Part shown: positions 7,822 to 16,769 of the stretch, in pieces
Numbering within the stretch: the first letter of the stretch is position 1
How the letters are laid out: every line of letters starts with the position of its first letter
From: Bacteroidota bacterium
GTDB taxonomy: Bacteria > Bacteroidota > Bacteroidia > Bacteroidales > F082
Direction: 5' to 3'
Length of the DNA: 36,734 nucleotides
Assembly (NCBI GenBank): GCA_024279935.1
Contig: JAJRQZ010000051.1
Location: 1-36,734, forward strand
Notes under the pieces: generated by a model
Told to the model about the DNA's origin: nothing
Databases searched by the model: none
What the model saw: only the letters and a program-made list of their open reading frames with translations
Program-made: the position numbers and the translations under genes

Positions 7822-9012
7822 ATGTACGGAAAAATTAAAGACCATCTCACAGCTGAAATAAGCAGCATACGCAAAGCAGGTTTGTATAAGGACGAAAGAG
7901 TTATTGTAAGCCCGCAACAGGCTGAGATAATGATAAATACAGGCCAGGAAGTTTTAAACTTCTGTGCCAACAACTATCTTGGCCTGTCAAATCACCCGGA
8001 ACTGGTCAAGGCTGCAAAAGAGGGTCTCGACAGCCATGGTTACGGAATGTCGTCGGTGAGGTTTATCTGTGGCACAACCGACTTGCACAAAACCTTGGAA
8101 AGTAAGATTGCCGCTTTTTTCGGAACGGAAGATACTATTTTATATGCTGCTGCATTTGACGCAAATGGTGGTGTTTTCGAACCAATTTTAACAGCAGAGG
8201 ATGCAATCATAAGCGACAGCCTGAACCATGCAAGTATTATTGACGGCGTACGCCTTTGCAAAGCCCAGCGCTACCGTTATCAGAATGCCGATATGGGCGC
8301 CCTTGAAGAGGAACTCAAAAAAGCACAGTCGAACCGTTTCCGTTTGATAGTTACAGATGGTGTTTTCTCGATGGACGGCAATGTTGCCCCCCTTGATAAA
8401 ATGCACGAGCTTGCAGAAAAATACGATGCCATGATAATGGTTGACGAATGCCATTCGGCAGGTGTGGTCGGAAAAACCGGCAGGGGGGTAACAGAGTATT
8501 TTAATCTCAGGGGAAAGGTTGAAATCATCACCGGCACTCTCGGTAAGGCTTTCGGAGGCGCCGTTGGCGGTTTCACAACCGGCAAAAAAGAAATCATCGA
8601 GATGCTGCGCCAGCGCTCGCGCCCTTATTTGTTCTCGAATTCATTACCTCCGCTAGTTGTTAATGCCGGTATCCGCATGTTCGACATGATGAGTGCTACC
8701 AACGACTTACAGGATAAACTTCATAGCAACACCGATTATTTCATGGCCAGGATGACAGCCGCCGGATTTGATATAAAACCAACTAAATCAGCTATCTGCG
8801 CAGTTATGCTTTACGATGCCAAACTATCGCAGGATATGGCTGCCAAACTATTGGAAGAAGGTATTTACGTAATTGGATTCTATTATCCGGTTGTACCGAA
8901 AGGAGAAGCCCGCATCAGGGTTCAGCTATCGGCAGGCCATGAAACAGTACATCTCGACAAGGCTGTCGCCGCTTTTACAAAAGTCGGAAAAGAATTAGGC
9001 GTGATTAAATAG
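7822..9012 (+). CDS. kbl: Glycine C-acetyltransferase (2-amino-3-ketobutyrate CoA ligase)
   Basis: This PLP enzyme of the alpha-oxoamine synthase family has 396 residues, the usual Kbl length. It converts 2-amino-3-ketobutyrate and CoA to glycine and acetyl-CoA in threonine breakdown. Visible landmarks are NFCANNYLGL at about 46-55, SDSLNHASIIDG at about 131-142, VDECHSAG with Asp208 that contacts the PLP ring nitrogen, and TGTLGKAFGGA with Schiff-base Lys242. The usual partner threonine dehydrogenase is not in the window. Related serine palmitoyltransferase or AONS enzymes share the fold, but the N-terminal sequence matches Kbl. Confidence 0.92.
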   Translation: MYGKIKDHLTAEISSIRKAGLYKDERVIVSPQQAEIMINTGQEVLNFCANNYLGLSNHPELVKAAKEGLDSHGYGMSSVRFICGTTDLHKTLESKIAAFFGTEDTILYAAAFDANGGVFEPILTAEDAIISDSLNHASIIDGVRLCKAQRYRYQNADMGALEEELKKAQSNRFRLIVTDGVFSMDGNVAPLDKMHELAEKYDAMIMVDECHSAGVVGKTGRGVTEYFNLRGKVEIITGTLGKAFGGAVGGFTTGKKEIIEMLRQRSRPYLFSNSLPPLVVNAGIRMFDMMSATNDLQDKLHSNTDYFMARMTAAGFDIKPTKSAICAVMLYDAKLSQDMAAKLLEEGIYVIGFYYPVVPKGEARIRVQLSAGHETVHLDKAVAAFTKVGKELGVIK

Positions 9013-9086
9013 TTATTGGTAATTTGTTGTTGGTTAATAGTTTATGGCGGCCTGTGGGTAGTTGACATAAAGAATAATACGATCTG

Positions 9087-9117
9087 GATGGTGGGCAAAA
9101 AAAGCTTGCTTGCCATC
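9087..9117. other. Inverted repeat between kbl and acpS
   Basis: GATGGTGGGCAA and TTGCTTGCCATC pair at about 10 of 12 positions around a short A-rich loop. No T-run follows on either side, so it is not a clear Rho-independent terminator. Confidence 0.3.
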
Positions 9118-9160
9118 AAATCGAGTGCCACAATCTGCTAGTCTCTAATTCACAAACCCC

Positions 9161-9544
9161 ATGAGTATGATTTTTGGTATAGGAACTGACATAATCGAAG
9201 TTAAACGTATGGAAAAGCATCTTGAAAACAATGATGCTTTACGCAAGAAGCTTTATACAGAAGCTGAGCAAAAATATTGTGAAAAAGGGAAAGTAACGCA
9301 GGACCAGTGCTATGCTGCCCGTTTTGCTGCAAAAGAGGCTTTTTTCAAGGCTTTGGGAACCGGCTACCGCTACGGAATGGCCTTCAAGGAAATTGAAATA
9401 CTGAACGACGAATTAGGAAAGCCTTTCATCAAAGCTCACGGAAAAGTTAAGGAGTACGTTGAGCAACAGCAAATTAAATCAATTCATCTATCGATATCCC
9501 ATGTTAAGGAAATGGCAAATGCTTTTGTGGTTCTGGAGAAATAA
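9161..9544 (+). CDS. acpS: Holo-[acyl-carrier-protein] synthase
   Basis: AcpS transfers 4'-phosphopantetheine from CoA to the serine of apo-ACP. The 127-residue product has the two family signatures: GIGTDIIEVKR with metal-binding Asp10, and ARFAAKEAFFKALGTG with Glu59 and Lys62-type residues. It ends with a conserved SISHVKEMANAFV stretch. Length is normal for the type I family. It lies 148 nt after kbl and its stop is 3 nt from the end of the convergent SDR gene. A small stem ACTTTT/AAAAGT at 9544-9558 sits at the junction. Confidence 0.93.
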   Translation: MSMIFGIGTDIIEVKRMEKHLENNDALRKKLYTEAEQKYCEKGKVTQDQCYAARFAAKEAFFKALGTGYRYGMAFKEIEILNDELGKPFIKAHGKVKEYVEQQQIKSIHLSISHVKEMANAFVVLEK

Positions 9545-9547
9545 CTT

Positions 9548-10555
9548 TTAGCAAAAGTCTTTTAGGAAAAATGCTGAATTTTTCATTAAGCTGTCCTCAA
9601 CTTTCATGAAATCATATCCCGTAAGGGAAACTATTTTTTTATTCGAATATTTGTAAGCCTGTCGTGCTGTTTCTGATGTTTCCTTGGTTATCGCTGATTT
9701 TTTTCCTGTCAACAGACCTTTTATCCACAAAATCCGCCAGGCTAATTCGCTTAAAAATCTCTTTGCTTCATACTTTGGAGGATTAACTCTCAGGAATCCT
9801 GCCATCTGGCTGAACAGCCTCTTATAGGATACGTTTTCGGCATTTAAAATAAATCTTTCCCCTGAAATTTCGCTCTTCATGAGCATAGCCATTATGTTTA
9901 CGACATCTTGCACATCAACAAATCCGTTTATGCCCGATGTATAGAACGGCAATCCGTCGTGCATGGTCTTAAAAAGCCTGGCGCTGCCTGAGTTCCAGTC
10001 GGCCGGACCCAAGATGATCGATGGGTTGACGATCACGGCATTCAATCCTTCTGCCATGCCGCGCCATACTTCCAGTTCGGCATAATACTTACTTGTTGAA
10101 TACACAGATGTCTTTTTGGAGTTCCACGCCGTTTCCTCTGTTACTATTCCGTTGTTGCCGGCCCTTCCCAAAGTACCAATGGAACTCACGTAAAGCAGCT
10201 TCTTTATCCTCGACTCCATAGCAGCATTCACTATATTGGCCGTTCCCTCTATATTCGTTTTTACCAAAGTGTTTTTATCCGCCGACCGAAAGGAAACCGA
10301 TGCGGCACAATGATGAACATACTCTATTCCCTCAAACGCATTTAATAAGGATTCGTAGTCCAGGATGTTGCCTTCTATCCAGTTGACTTTATTAAATACT
10401 TGGTCGTAATCATCAGCATAACAAGAGAATATGTATTTTGTTTTGTCAGTAAGCGATGTCTTCCGCCTTAGCGCAAAAACCCTTTCGCCCGCACTTACCA
10501 ATTTATAAAGCAAGTGGGCGCCAACCAATCCTGTTCCCCCGGTAACTAAAATCAT
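9548..10555 (-). CDS. Extended SDR, NAD-dependent epimerase/dehydratase
   Basis: The 335-residue protein starts with the dinucleotide motif TGGTGLVG (Gly6, Gly9, Gly12). It has the catalytic Ser124/Ser125 region (LYVSSIGTLG) and the YSTSK motif with Tyr152 and Lys156. NPSIILGPADW is typical of dihydroflavonol-4-reductase-like or 3-beta-hydroxysteroid dehydrogenase-like extended SDRs. It probably reduces or epimerises a small carbonyl or sugar-nucleotide compound in the cytosol; the substrate cannot be read from sequence. Its promoter side faces the minisatellite at 10583-10742. Confidence 0.85.
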   Translation of the reverse strand: MILVTGGTGLVGAHLLYKLVSAGERVFALRRKTSLTDKTKYIFSCYADDYDQVFNKVNWIEGNILDYESLLNAFEGIEYVHHCAASVSFRSADKNTLVKTNIEGTANIVNAAMESRIKKLLYVSSIGTLGRAGNNGIVTEETAWNSKKTSVYSTSKYYAELEVWRGMAEGLNAVIVNPSIILGPADWNSGSARLFKTMHDGLPFYTSGINGFVDVQDVVNIMAMLMKSEISGERFILNAENVSYKRLFSQMAGFLRVNPPKYEAKRFLSELAWRILWIKGLLTGKKSAITKETSETARQAYKYSNKKIVSLTGYDFMKVEDSLMKNSAFFLKDFC

Positions 10556-10582
10556 TGTGCAAAGTAAGGAAATAATTTGATT

Positions 10583-10742
10583 GGTGGTTTAATGGTGCGA
10601 TAGTTAATGGTACAATGGTTTAATGGTGCAATGGTTTAATGGTGCAATGGTTTAATGGTGCAATGGTTTAATGGTGCAATGGTTTAATGGTGCAATGGTG
10701 CAATGGTGCAATGGTTTAATGGTACAATGGTGGAATGGTTTG
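10583..10742. repeat. Minisatellite, 16-bp unit
   Basis: Five perfect tandem copies of CAATGGTTTAATGGTG run from 10613 to 10692. Two half units CAATGGTG follow at 10693-10708 and one variant unit at 10709-10724, with degenerate copies on both flanks. The unit is itself two related 8-mers, so the array probably grew by slippage. There are no unique spacers, so it is not a CRISPR array. Confidence 0.92.
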
Positions 10743-10876
10743 GTTATTGGATTGCTTAGTTTTGAAGCTTGGTTTAGGGGTTTGTCATTCTGAAATGGTT
10801 TTGTTAATGCAGGACATGCTTTATGAAGTTGACGGGAAAATCAAAGAATTGCACTGACTTTATATTCAAAATATTC

Positions 10877-10884
10877 TATTTTTG
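10877..10884 (+). promoter_or_regulatory. Candidate -7 box for tyrS
   Basis: TATTTTTG overlaps the TTG that would open the longest tyrS frame (10882). If this box is used, transcription starts near 10891, so the TTG cannot be the start codon. The -33 region is poor. Confidence 0.35.
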
Positions 10885-10902
10885 CTAAAAAATCTAAGAA
10901 TA

Positions 10903-12210
10903 GTGGGTGATATAAAAAACTTCGTGGAAGAATTACGGTGGAGGGGCATGATACATGATGTAATGCCTGAAACCGAGGAGCAGATGTTAAAGGGCATGAC
11001 CGCCGGTTATGTTGGCATTGACCCGACTGCCGATTCCTTGCATATTGGCCATTTAGTCGGGGTGATGATGCTCAAACACCTGCAAATTGCCGGGCATAAA
11101 CCCATTGCGCTTGTTGGTGGTGCCACCGGAATGATAGGCGACCCATCGGGGAAATCGGCTGAGCGCAACCTTTTGAGCGAAGCGGAGCTCCGCAAAAATG
11201 AAGAAGGCATTAAAAACCAGTTGTCGAAATTCCTTGATTTTGAATCGGATATACCAAACAGAGCAAAACTTGTAAATAATTATGACTGGATGAGGGACTT
11301 CAGTTTCCTGGAATTTATTCGCGATATCGGCAAACATATCACGGTTAACTATATGATGGCAAAGGATTCGGTTAAAAAACGAATTGGCGCCGACAGCAAA
11401 TCAGGCATGTCGTTTACCGAATTTTCTTACCAACTGGTTCAAGGCTACGATTTCCTATATCTTTATGAGCATGAAAACTGCAAGCTTCAAATGGGAGGCG
11501 CAGATCAATGGGGGAATATTACTACTGGCACTGAGCTTATCAGGAGGAAGCTAGGACACGAAAACAATGCTTTCGCCCTAACATGCCCGTTAATTACAAA
11601 AGCCGACGGCGGGAAATTCGGGAAAACCGAGAGCGGGAACATCTGGTTGGACCCGCAACGGACTTCACCTTATGAGTTCTATCAGTTCTGGCTGAACGTA
11701 AGCGATGAGGATGCCGAGAGATACATTAAGATATTTACCCTTCTGAGCGGCCCGGAAATAGGCAACTTAATAAAAGAACATAAGGAGGCGCCACATCTTC
11801 GGCTGCTTCAAAAAACCCTTGCCAAGGATATCACGATCAGGGTCCATAGCCAAAAGGACTATGAATCGGCGACGAGCGCATCAGAAATATTATTTGGTAA
11901 AGCAACCACCGGGATGCTCAGGAGCATTGACGAAAAAACACTATTAAGTGTATTCAAAGGAGTGCCGCAGGCCGAAATATCAAAACAAGAATTCGAGGAC
12001 GGAATTCCTCTTTTAGAATTCCTTTCGGCTAAAGCCGGCGCCTTCAAATCGAATGGCGAAGCAAGAAGGATGCTCAGGGAGAATGGGGTTTCCATAAATA
12101 AATCGAAAATAAAAGATGATTATATAATCTCGGGCGCCGACCTTCTAAATGACAAATATATCCTTGTTCAAAAAGGCAAAAAGAATTATTTCCTCGTAAA
12201 GGTTTTATAA
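10903..12210 (+). CDS. tyrS: Tyrosyl-tRNA synthetase
   Basis: This class I synthetase charges tRNA-Tyr. From the GTG at 10903 it has 435 residues, normal for TyrS. It shows the HIGH motif at about 47-50 (SLHIGHLVG), GGADQWGN at about 198-205 for tyrosine/ATP binding, the KFGKT form of KMSKS at about 238-242, and a C-terminal S4-like tRNA-binding domain. The frame is open back to a TTG at 10882, but that codon overlaps a likely -7 box. GTG at 10903 gives the usual short N-terminus before [11 protein letters not shown]. It is a single-gene unit between the minisatellite and a 197-nt spacer. Confidence 0.92.
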   Translation: MGDIKNFVEELRWRGMIHDVMPETEEQMLKGMTAGYVGIDPTADSLHIGHLVGVMMLKHLQIAGHKPIALVGGATGMIGDPSGKSAERNLLSEAELRKNEEGIKNQLSKFLDFESDIPNRAKLVNNYDWMRDFSFLEFIRDIGKHITVNYMMAKDSVKKRIGADSKSGMSFTEFSYQLVQGYDFLYLYEHENCKLQMGGADQWGNITTGTELIRRKLGHENNAFALTCPLITKADGGKFGKTESGNIWLDPQRTSPYEFYQFWLNVSDEDAERYIKIFTLLSGPEIGNLIKEHKEAPHLRLLQKTLAKDITIRVHSQKDYESATSASEILFGKATTGMLRSIDEKTLLSVFKGVPQAEISKQEFEDGIPLLEFLSAKAGAFKSNGEARRMLRENGVSINKSKIKDDYIISGADLLNDKYILVQKGKKNYFLVKVL

Positions 12211-12305
12211 GGTGGTTTGATTCATAATCACGCCGTTGCCCGAAATCGTTTGCGGTCATTGGCTTATACCATGTAATATGCTGATTTAATATATATTACA
12301 TATTT

Positions 12306-12330
12306 ATTGTTAAATGGAATAATTAACAAT
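12306..12330. promoter_or_regulatory. Inverted repeat downstream of tyrS
   Basis: ATTGTTAA and TTAACAAT form a perfect 8-bp inverted repeat around a 9-nt centre. It lacks a T-run and lies about 78 nt before the next start codon, so it could be an operator or simply AT-rich chance. Confidence 0.25.
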
Positions 12331-12407
12331 TGATTGTGATTAATTAATATAAACCAACACTGTTTTATTGCTTTGCATGTCCTATTTTTACTTCGTAAAT
12401 TTATTTG

Positions 12408-13295
12408 ATGGACGTACAAACTGAATCATTTTTGGAGTTAAAAGCGTTGATAAGCCTTTTGGATGAGCCCGGTGAAGAAAACTTTGTGGCAATACGTTCA
12501 AAAATAGGCGCTTATGGATCCGAGGCTGTACCCTACCTGCGCGACGCATGCAACGAGGCCGTAAACGAAACCCACACAAAGCGTATTAAAGAACTAATAA
12601 ATGAAATTTACTTTAACGAGACTTTCAATGTTCTTAGTTTATGGTCCGATGATGAAGGCAAGGATTTGCTGGTCGCCTTTATGGCAGTTTCAAGAATCCT
12701 TAACCCGGATTTGGATGTTGAAAAATACCTGACTGAATTCGAGCAGATTAGCCGCGACGTCTGGCTTGAATTAAACGACAATCTCACCGCACTGGAAAAA
12801 ATAAGGGTTCTTAATCATATTATCTACGACTATTATAGTTTTTCCGGACAGAGGACGCCAAACGGCAATAAGCTTAACCTTTATATCTTCGATCATCTTT
12901 TGGACAAGAAGAAAGGCAACTCCTTGTCGCTGGGCATTTTTTACCTTGCAATCGCACAAAGCTTGCATATCCCTGTTTATGGCGTCGATCTTCCGGGGCA
13001 TTTTATCCTCTGCTACCTTGACGAAACCATAAACTTAAAACCTACAGAGGAATATGTTCAGAATGAAATATTGTTTTATCTTAACGCAATGAATAAGGGG
13101 GCTGTTTTCACAAAGAACGAGGTTGTCAACTTCGTTCAAAACATGAACATCAAGCCTGAGAAATCGCATTTCCTGCCTTGCTCCAACAAAACGATAATAA
13201 AGCGTCTTTTACTTGAGGTCTCAAAAGAAGTAAAGCTTAGCGGCGACGAAAACACTTCACAGTTATTGTTAAACCTTGTTGGAGCAGTACAATAA
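12408..13295 (+). CDS. SirB1-like transglutaminase-fold protein
   Basis: The 295-residue protein has an N-terminal helical region followed by a Transglut_core2/SirB1-type domain. Its hallmark is KKGNSLSLGIFYLAIAQSLHIP followed by LPGHFILCYLD at about residues 166-203. In this family the catalytic cysteine of true transglutaminases is generally replaced, as here by SLSLG, so enzyme activity is uncertain. E. coli SirB1 has no firmly known role. The ATG at 12408 directly follows a TTG in the same frame; ATG is preferred. A TATTTTTA box at 12383-12390 may be its promoter. It is convergent with purC. Confidence 0.75.
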   Translation: MDVQTESFLELKALISLLDEPGEENFVAIRSKIGAYGSEAVPYLRDACNEAVNETHTKRIKELINEIYFNETFNVLSLWSDDEGKDLLVAFMAVSRILNPDLDVEKYLTEFEQISRDVWLELNDNLTALEKIRVLNHIIYDYYSFSGQRTPNGNKLNLYIFDHLLDKKKGNSLSLGIFYLAIAQSLHIPVYGVDLPGHFILCYLDETINLKPTEEYVQNEILFYLNAMNKGAVFTKNEVVNFVQNMNIKPEKSHFLPCSNKTIIKRLLLEVSKEVKLSGDENTSQLLLNLVGAVQ

Positions 13296-13321
13296 GCTCA
13301 ATAGCAGCTTCCTACATAGCC

Positions 13322-14272
13322 TCAATAATTTTGGAGGAAATTATTGACATTCGCCTCTATCCTTTCAACAACCGTCTCAGTTGGCACTTTAATGAATTTT
13401 TCCCCGGTAACTTTTTCGTAGAGTTCGATATAGCGCTCCGAAACACTTTCGACAAATTTATCGCTCATGTCAGGGACGTTTTGCCCTTCCTTGCCCTGAA
13501 ACCCATTTTCCATGAGCCATTCGCGGACAAACTCTTTTGACAGCTGCTTTTGCTGTTCGCCTTTGGCAAACAGCTCATCATACTTATCGGCATAAAAATA
13601 CCGCGACGAGTCAGGTGTATGAATTTCATCTATCAAATAAATCTGACTGCCAACTTTTCCGAATTCATATTTCGTATCAACAAGGATAAGTCCTTTTTCT
13701 GCGGCAATCTCACTACCCCTTTGAAACAACCTCCTGGTGTAATCTTCAAGTTTTTCATAATCGCCCGCAGAAACCAATCCCTGTTTAAGGATTTCTTCCT
13801 TCGAGATATCTTCATCATGACCTTCGGTGGCCTTAGTCGTCGGGGTAACAATAGGCTCCGGGAACCTTTGGTGTTCCTTAAGGCCATCGGCCACGGGCAC
13901 ACCGCATATCTCGCGCGCACCTGACTTATAGGTTCTCCATGAGCTACCTGTTAAATAGCCTCTTATAATCATCTCGACGGGAAAAGGATTACAGTATTTA
14001 CCAATAGTGACCATGGGGTCGGGACTGGCAATTTTCCAGTTCGGGACGATATCGGAGGTGGCATCCAGAAATTTCTCGGCTATCTGGTTCAGCACCTGGC
14101 CCTTAAACGGGATTGCCCTCGGCAGGACCACATCGAAAGCGGATATCCGGTCGCTGGCAACCATTACCAACAATTCGTTGTTTATGTTATATACATCCCT
14201 GACTTTCCCGTGGTAAACATTTACTTGTCCCGGGAATTCAAAATCGGTTCTATTTATCGCTTCAGCCATCAT
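13322..14272 (-). CDS. purC: SAICAR synthetase (PurC)
   Basis: PurC joins CAIR and aspartate with ATP to give SAICAR in purine synthesis. From the ATG at 14272 it has 316 residues. Landmarks are [46 protein letters not shown] and LVDTKYEFG. The frame extends to 14320, but a possible -7 box at 14325-14332 would place the transcript start near 14318. The inner tandem ATGs at 14272/14269 give the usual N-terminus ([11 protein letters not shown]). It is adjacent to phoH, which points the same way. Confidence 0.92.
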   Translation of the reverse strand: MMAEAINRTDFEFPGQVNVYHGKVRDVYNINNELLVMVASDRISAFDVVLPRAIPFKGQVLNQIAEKFLDATSDIVPNWKIASPDPMVTIGKYCNPFPVEMIIRGYLTGSSWRTYKSGAREICGVPVADGLKEHQRFPEPIVTPTTKATEGHDEDISKEEILKQGLVSAGDYEKLEDYTRRLFQRGSEIAAEKGLILVDTKYEFGKVGSQIYLIDEIHTPDSSRYFYADKYDELFAKGEQQKQLSKEFVREWLMENGFQGKEGQNVPDMSDKFVESVSERYIELYEKVTGEKFIKVPTETVVERIEANVNNFLQNY

Positions 14273-14324
14273 ATTTATTTTATTTTCTAATACTCTTGTT
14301 ATTCCTCTATCCATAAACATATCA

Positions 14325-14332
14325 CAAAAATA
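14325..14332 (-). promoter_or_regulatory. Candidate -7 box for purC
   Basis: On the - strand TATTTTTG lies 52 nt before the chosen purC start. It is one reason for preferring the inner start. No clear -33 element is seen. Confidence 0.3.
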
Positions 14333-14356
14333 ATATTCTTTTGTTTATCGAATGAG

Positions 14357-15301
14357 TTAATCCTCTCTTTCGTATGCGTTAATAATATTTGTTACTAGTT
14401 TATGCCTGACCACATCCCTGCCGTCGAGGTGTACAAACTGAATTCCTTTTATGTTTTTCAATATTCTTTCAGCTTGTATAATGCCCGATTTTTTATGTTT
14501 TGGCAAGTCAACCTGTGTAATGTCTCCGGTAACGATGAATTTTGAGTTTTTCCCCATACGTGTCAGGAACATTTTCAACTGGCTTTCCGATGCATTTTGT
14601 GCCTCGTCCAAAATCGCATAGGCATGGCTAAGCGTTCTTCCTCTCATAAATGCCAGCGGGGCTATTTCTATTGTCTCGTCCTCCAAATAAGAAAGGAACT
14701 TCCGTGTTGGGAGCATATCGCGTAAAGCATCATAAAGAGGCTGCATATAAGGATCGAGTTTTTCTTTCATATCGCCCGGCAGGAAACCCAGGCTCTCACC
14801 TGCCTCTATTGCCGGCCGCGTTAGGATAATCTTTCGGATTTCCTTATTTTTCAACGCCCTAACCGCCAGGGCGACAGCAGTATATGTTTTCCCTGTACCG
14901 GCCGGGCCTATTGCAAACACCAAATCGCTCCTGGCACTTTTCTCAACCATGAGTTTTTGGTTGGGTGTCAGCGCCTTGATTAACCTGCCGTGGCGGCCAT
15001 AAACCAAAACGTCATCACCTGTCTCGGCCAGGGGTTTTTCCTCCTTGCCCTCCTCCCCCATAATTGCCTTTATGTTTTCTTCGGTAATTTTCCCGAACTT
15101 GTCGAATTGAAGCATCAGAAGGTCGAAACGCCGTTCAAAAACAAGTATTTCAGCCTTGTTGCCGATAAGCTTCAATAGGTCGCCCCTGGCAACGATCTTC
15201 AGCTTTGGGAATAAATCCTTTATAATGTTAAGATATTTATCTGCCACACCGTAAACTTCCGCGGGATTCCCAACATCGATCTGTATGATTGCCTCACTCA
15301 T
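14357..15301 (-). CDS. phoH: PhoH family ATPase
   Basis: The 314-residue protein has an N-terminal segment of about 100 residues found in PhoH-like proteins (PhoH/YbeZ type). A P-loop ATPase follows with Walker A IGPAGTGKTYTA at about residues 131-142 and Walker B YAILDEAQN, then the SKFIVTGDITQVDLP sensor region. YbeZ-type proteins are linked to RNA metabolism and ribosome maturation, often with the endoribonuclease YbeY, which is not in this window. It starts on ATG; a TAATTTTG box on the - strand at 15325-15332 may be its -7 element. Confidence 0.9.
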   Translation of the reverse strand: MSEAIIQIDVGNPAEVYGVADKYLNIIKDLFPKLKIVARGDLLKLIGNKAEILVFERRFDLLMLQFDKFGKITEENIKAIMGEEGKEEKPLAETGDDVLVYGRHGRLIKALTPNQKLMVEKSARSDLVFAIGPAGTGKTYTAVALAVRALKNKEIRKIILTRPAIEAGESLGFLPGDMKEKLDPYMQPLYDALRDMLPTRKFLSYLEDETIEIAPLAFMRGRTLSHAYAILDEAQNASESQLKMFLTRMGKNSKFIVTGDITQVDLPKHKKSGIIQAERILKNIKGIQFVHLDGRDVVRHKLVTNIINAYERED

Positions 15302-15369
15302 AAATTGCTTTTTTATTGAAGCATCAAAATTATTAAAATTAAGGGCATGCCATGAGTTTATTTTATAAT

Positions 15370-15403
15370 TTTGAAAATCAGCAATTCTTAGTTTTTACTT
15401 TTG
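15370..15403 (+). promoter_or_regulatory. Candidate promoter of the SAM hydroxide adenosyltransferase gene
   Basis: TTTG at 15370-15373 and TACTTTTG at 15396-15403 are separated by 22 nt, close to the Bacteroidetes -33/-7 arrangement. The -7 box lies 20 nt before the ATG at 15424, which supports that start over the in-frame ATG at 15352. Confidence 0.42.
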
Positions 15404-15423
15404 TAATATCATCAGGGAATATA

Positions 15424-16203
15424 ATGGGCATTATCACCATAACCAGCGATTGGGGCTATACCGACTTCTATCAGGCCAGCGTTAAAGGCATGATATACAA
15501 GTATATGCCAAATGCAAACATTGTTGATATCAGCCCCAGCATAAATCCGTTCGATATTGTTGAAGCAGCATTTATCTTAAAAAACTCATACAAAAGTTTT
15601 CCTGACGGAACGGTGCACATCATAGGTATCAGCAGCGAGGAATCGATTTCGCATGCCCATTCCGTGATTTTTTACGACAATCAGTATTTTATTGGATGCG
15701 ACAACGGAATATTTTCGTTGATGTTTGACAAAACGCCCGATAAAATGGTTGAAATGGATATTATTCTCGATTCCTCGGTAAATACTTTTTCGAGCCGCGA
15801 CAGATTTGTGAAAGCTGCTATTCATCTTGCCCAAGCAAAACCAATGGAGGAACTGGGTGATGAAAAAACCGAGCTTATTGCCAAATTGCCCTTTGAACCT
15901 TCATCGGATAAGGAGGGCATTAAAGGTATAATCACATATATCGATAATTTTGAGAATTTGTTTACCAATATCGATTTTGAGCTTTTCAATAAGGTTGTGA
16001 GCGGGAAAAAATTCGCGATAAGGTTTAATTCCTACGAATTGAATAAGGTCAGCAACTCTTATGCCGATGTGCGCCCGGGTGGGATGGTGGCTTTGTTTGC
16101 CAGTAACGGAATGCTCGAAATCGCTATAAACAAAGGCAATGCAGCCTCCTTGCTGGGCATGAACAAACTAAGTCATGTCTTCGTAAGGCTTCTCGACAAA
16201 TAG
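15424..16203 (+). CDS. SAM hydroxide adenosyltransferase (DUF62 family)
   Basis: This family hydrolyses S-adenosylmethionine to adenosine and methionine, and is related to fluorinases and chlorinases. The 259-residue product begins ITITSDWGYTDFYQASVKG, the SAM-binding start of the family. VDISPSINPFDIVEAAF and an IDNFENLFTN region follow in the C-terminal beta-barrel domain. The frame is open from 15352, but the upstream part reads as non-protein and contains the likely promoter. The 3' end overlaps the PAP2 gene tail to tail by 31 nt. Confidence 0.85.
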   Translation: MGIITITSDWGYTDFYQASVKGMIYKYMPNANIVDISPSINPFDIVEAAFILKNSYKSFPDGTVHIIGISSEESISHAHSVIFYDNQYFIGCDNGIFSLMFDKTPDKMVEMDIILDSSVNTFSSRDRFVKAAIHLAQAKPMEELGDEKTELIAKLPFEPSSDKEGIKGIITYIDNFENLFTNIDFELFNKVVSGKKFAIRFNSYELNKVSNSYADVRPGGMVALFASNGMLEIAINKGNAASLLGMNKLSHVFVRLLDK

Positions 16204-16754
16204 CCTGTCGTGAACTTGAACAACAAAAACACCGGATAGGCAATCAATAATCCCAGCAAAGCACCGAAAACCACATCCGATGGATAGTGTTTTCCCAAAT
16301 AAACCCGGGAATACATTATTGAGGTCCCCCAAATTGGCATAAGCCACTTCAAGTGCTTATATTTATCTTCCATAAGCAAGATCGTCATTCCAACAATGGC
16401 AAAGCTGTTTGAGGCATGAGAGGACACAAAACCATATTGCCCGCCACAACCAACTATATTTTTCACCATCCCGGAAAGCTCAGGTTCGTAGCAGGGTCTT
16501 AACCTGAGGAAGACATTTTTAAAAAGGTGTACTGATACCAGGTCGCTAAGGGCAACGGCCAGCAGCAAAAAGCCAATAGCAACAAAACCCCTGGTCTTGT
16601 ATTTACGAAATATAAAATAAACCAATAATACATATAAGGGAGTCCAGAGCGCCATTGAGCTTACCCAGACCATAAGAGCATCAAAAAAACCGTTGCTCGC
16701 CCCGTTTATAAGCAAGAATAGTCCATAATCAAGTTGTTTGAACAGTTCAGGCAT
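16173..16754 (-). CDS. PAP2-family membrane phosphatase
   Basis: This 193-residue integral membrane protein has about six helices. The three PAP2 phosphatase motifs are intact: KNVFLRLRP (Lys79 to Pro87), SSHASN with His113, and SRVYLGKHYPSD with Arg150, nucleophile His156 and Asp160. Such enzymes dephosphorylate undecaprenyl pyrophosphate, phosphatidylglycerol phosphate or other lipid phosphates at the membrane. The exact substrate is unknown; recycling of the undecaprenyl carrier or lipid A phosphatase activity would fit the motifs. Its end overlaps the convergent upstream gene by 31 nt. Confidence 0.88.
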   Translation of the reverse strand: MPELFKQLDYGLFLLINGASNGFFDALMVWVSSMALWTPLYVLLVYFIFRKYKTRGFVAIGFLLLAVALSDLVSVHLFKNVFLRLRPCYEPELSGMVKNIVGCGGQYGFVSSHASNSFAIVGMTILLMEDKYKHLKWLMPIWGTSIMYSRVYLGKHYPSDVVFGALLGLLIAYPVFLLFKFTTGYLSRSLTKT

Positions 16755-16769
16755 TCCTATCTTACTAAT

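Larger units (their letters stand above)
10556..10902. other. Intergenic region between SDR gene and tyrS
   Basis: This spacer is dominated by the minisatellite at 10583-10742. Beyond it an ATG frame at 10735-10857 is open for 40 codons and ends with MLYEVDGKIKELH. It begins inside the repeat, so I regard it as doubtful. A candidate tyrS promoter lies at 10877-10884. Confidence 0.5.

Noticed and set aside
9544-9563. Bidirectional terminator between acpS and the SDR gene
   Set aside because: The ACTTTT/AAAAGT stem is only 6 bp and AT-rich, too weak to call with confidence.
10613-10724. Possible CRISPR array
   Set aside because: Units are directly tandem with no unique spacers and there are no cas genes.
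10882-10902. tyrS start at TTG 10882
   Set aside because: The codon overlaps the TATTTTTG promoter box, and the added residues are not typical of TyrS.
13550-13924. + strand frame of 124 codons opposite purC
   Set aside because: It lies wholly inside the conserved purC coding sequence on the other strand and resembles no family.
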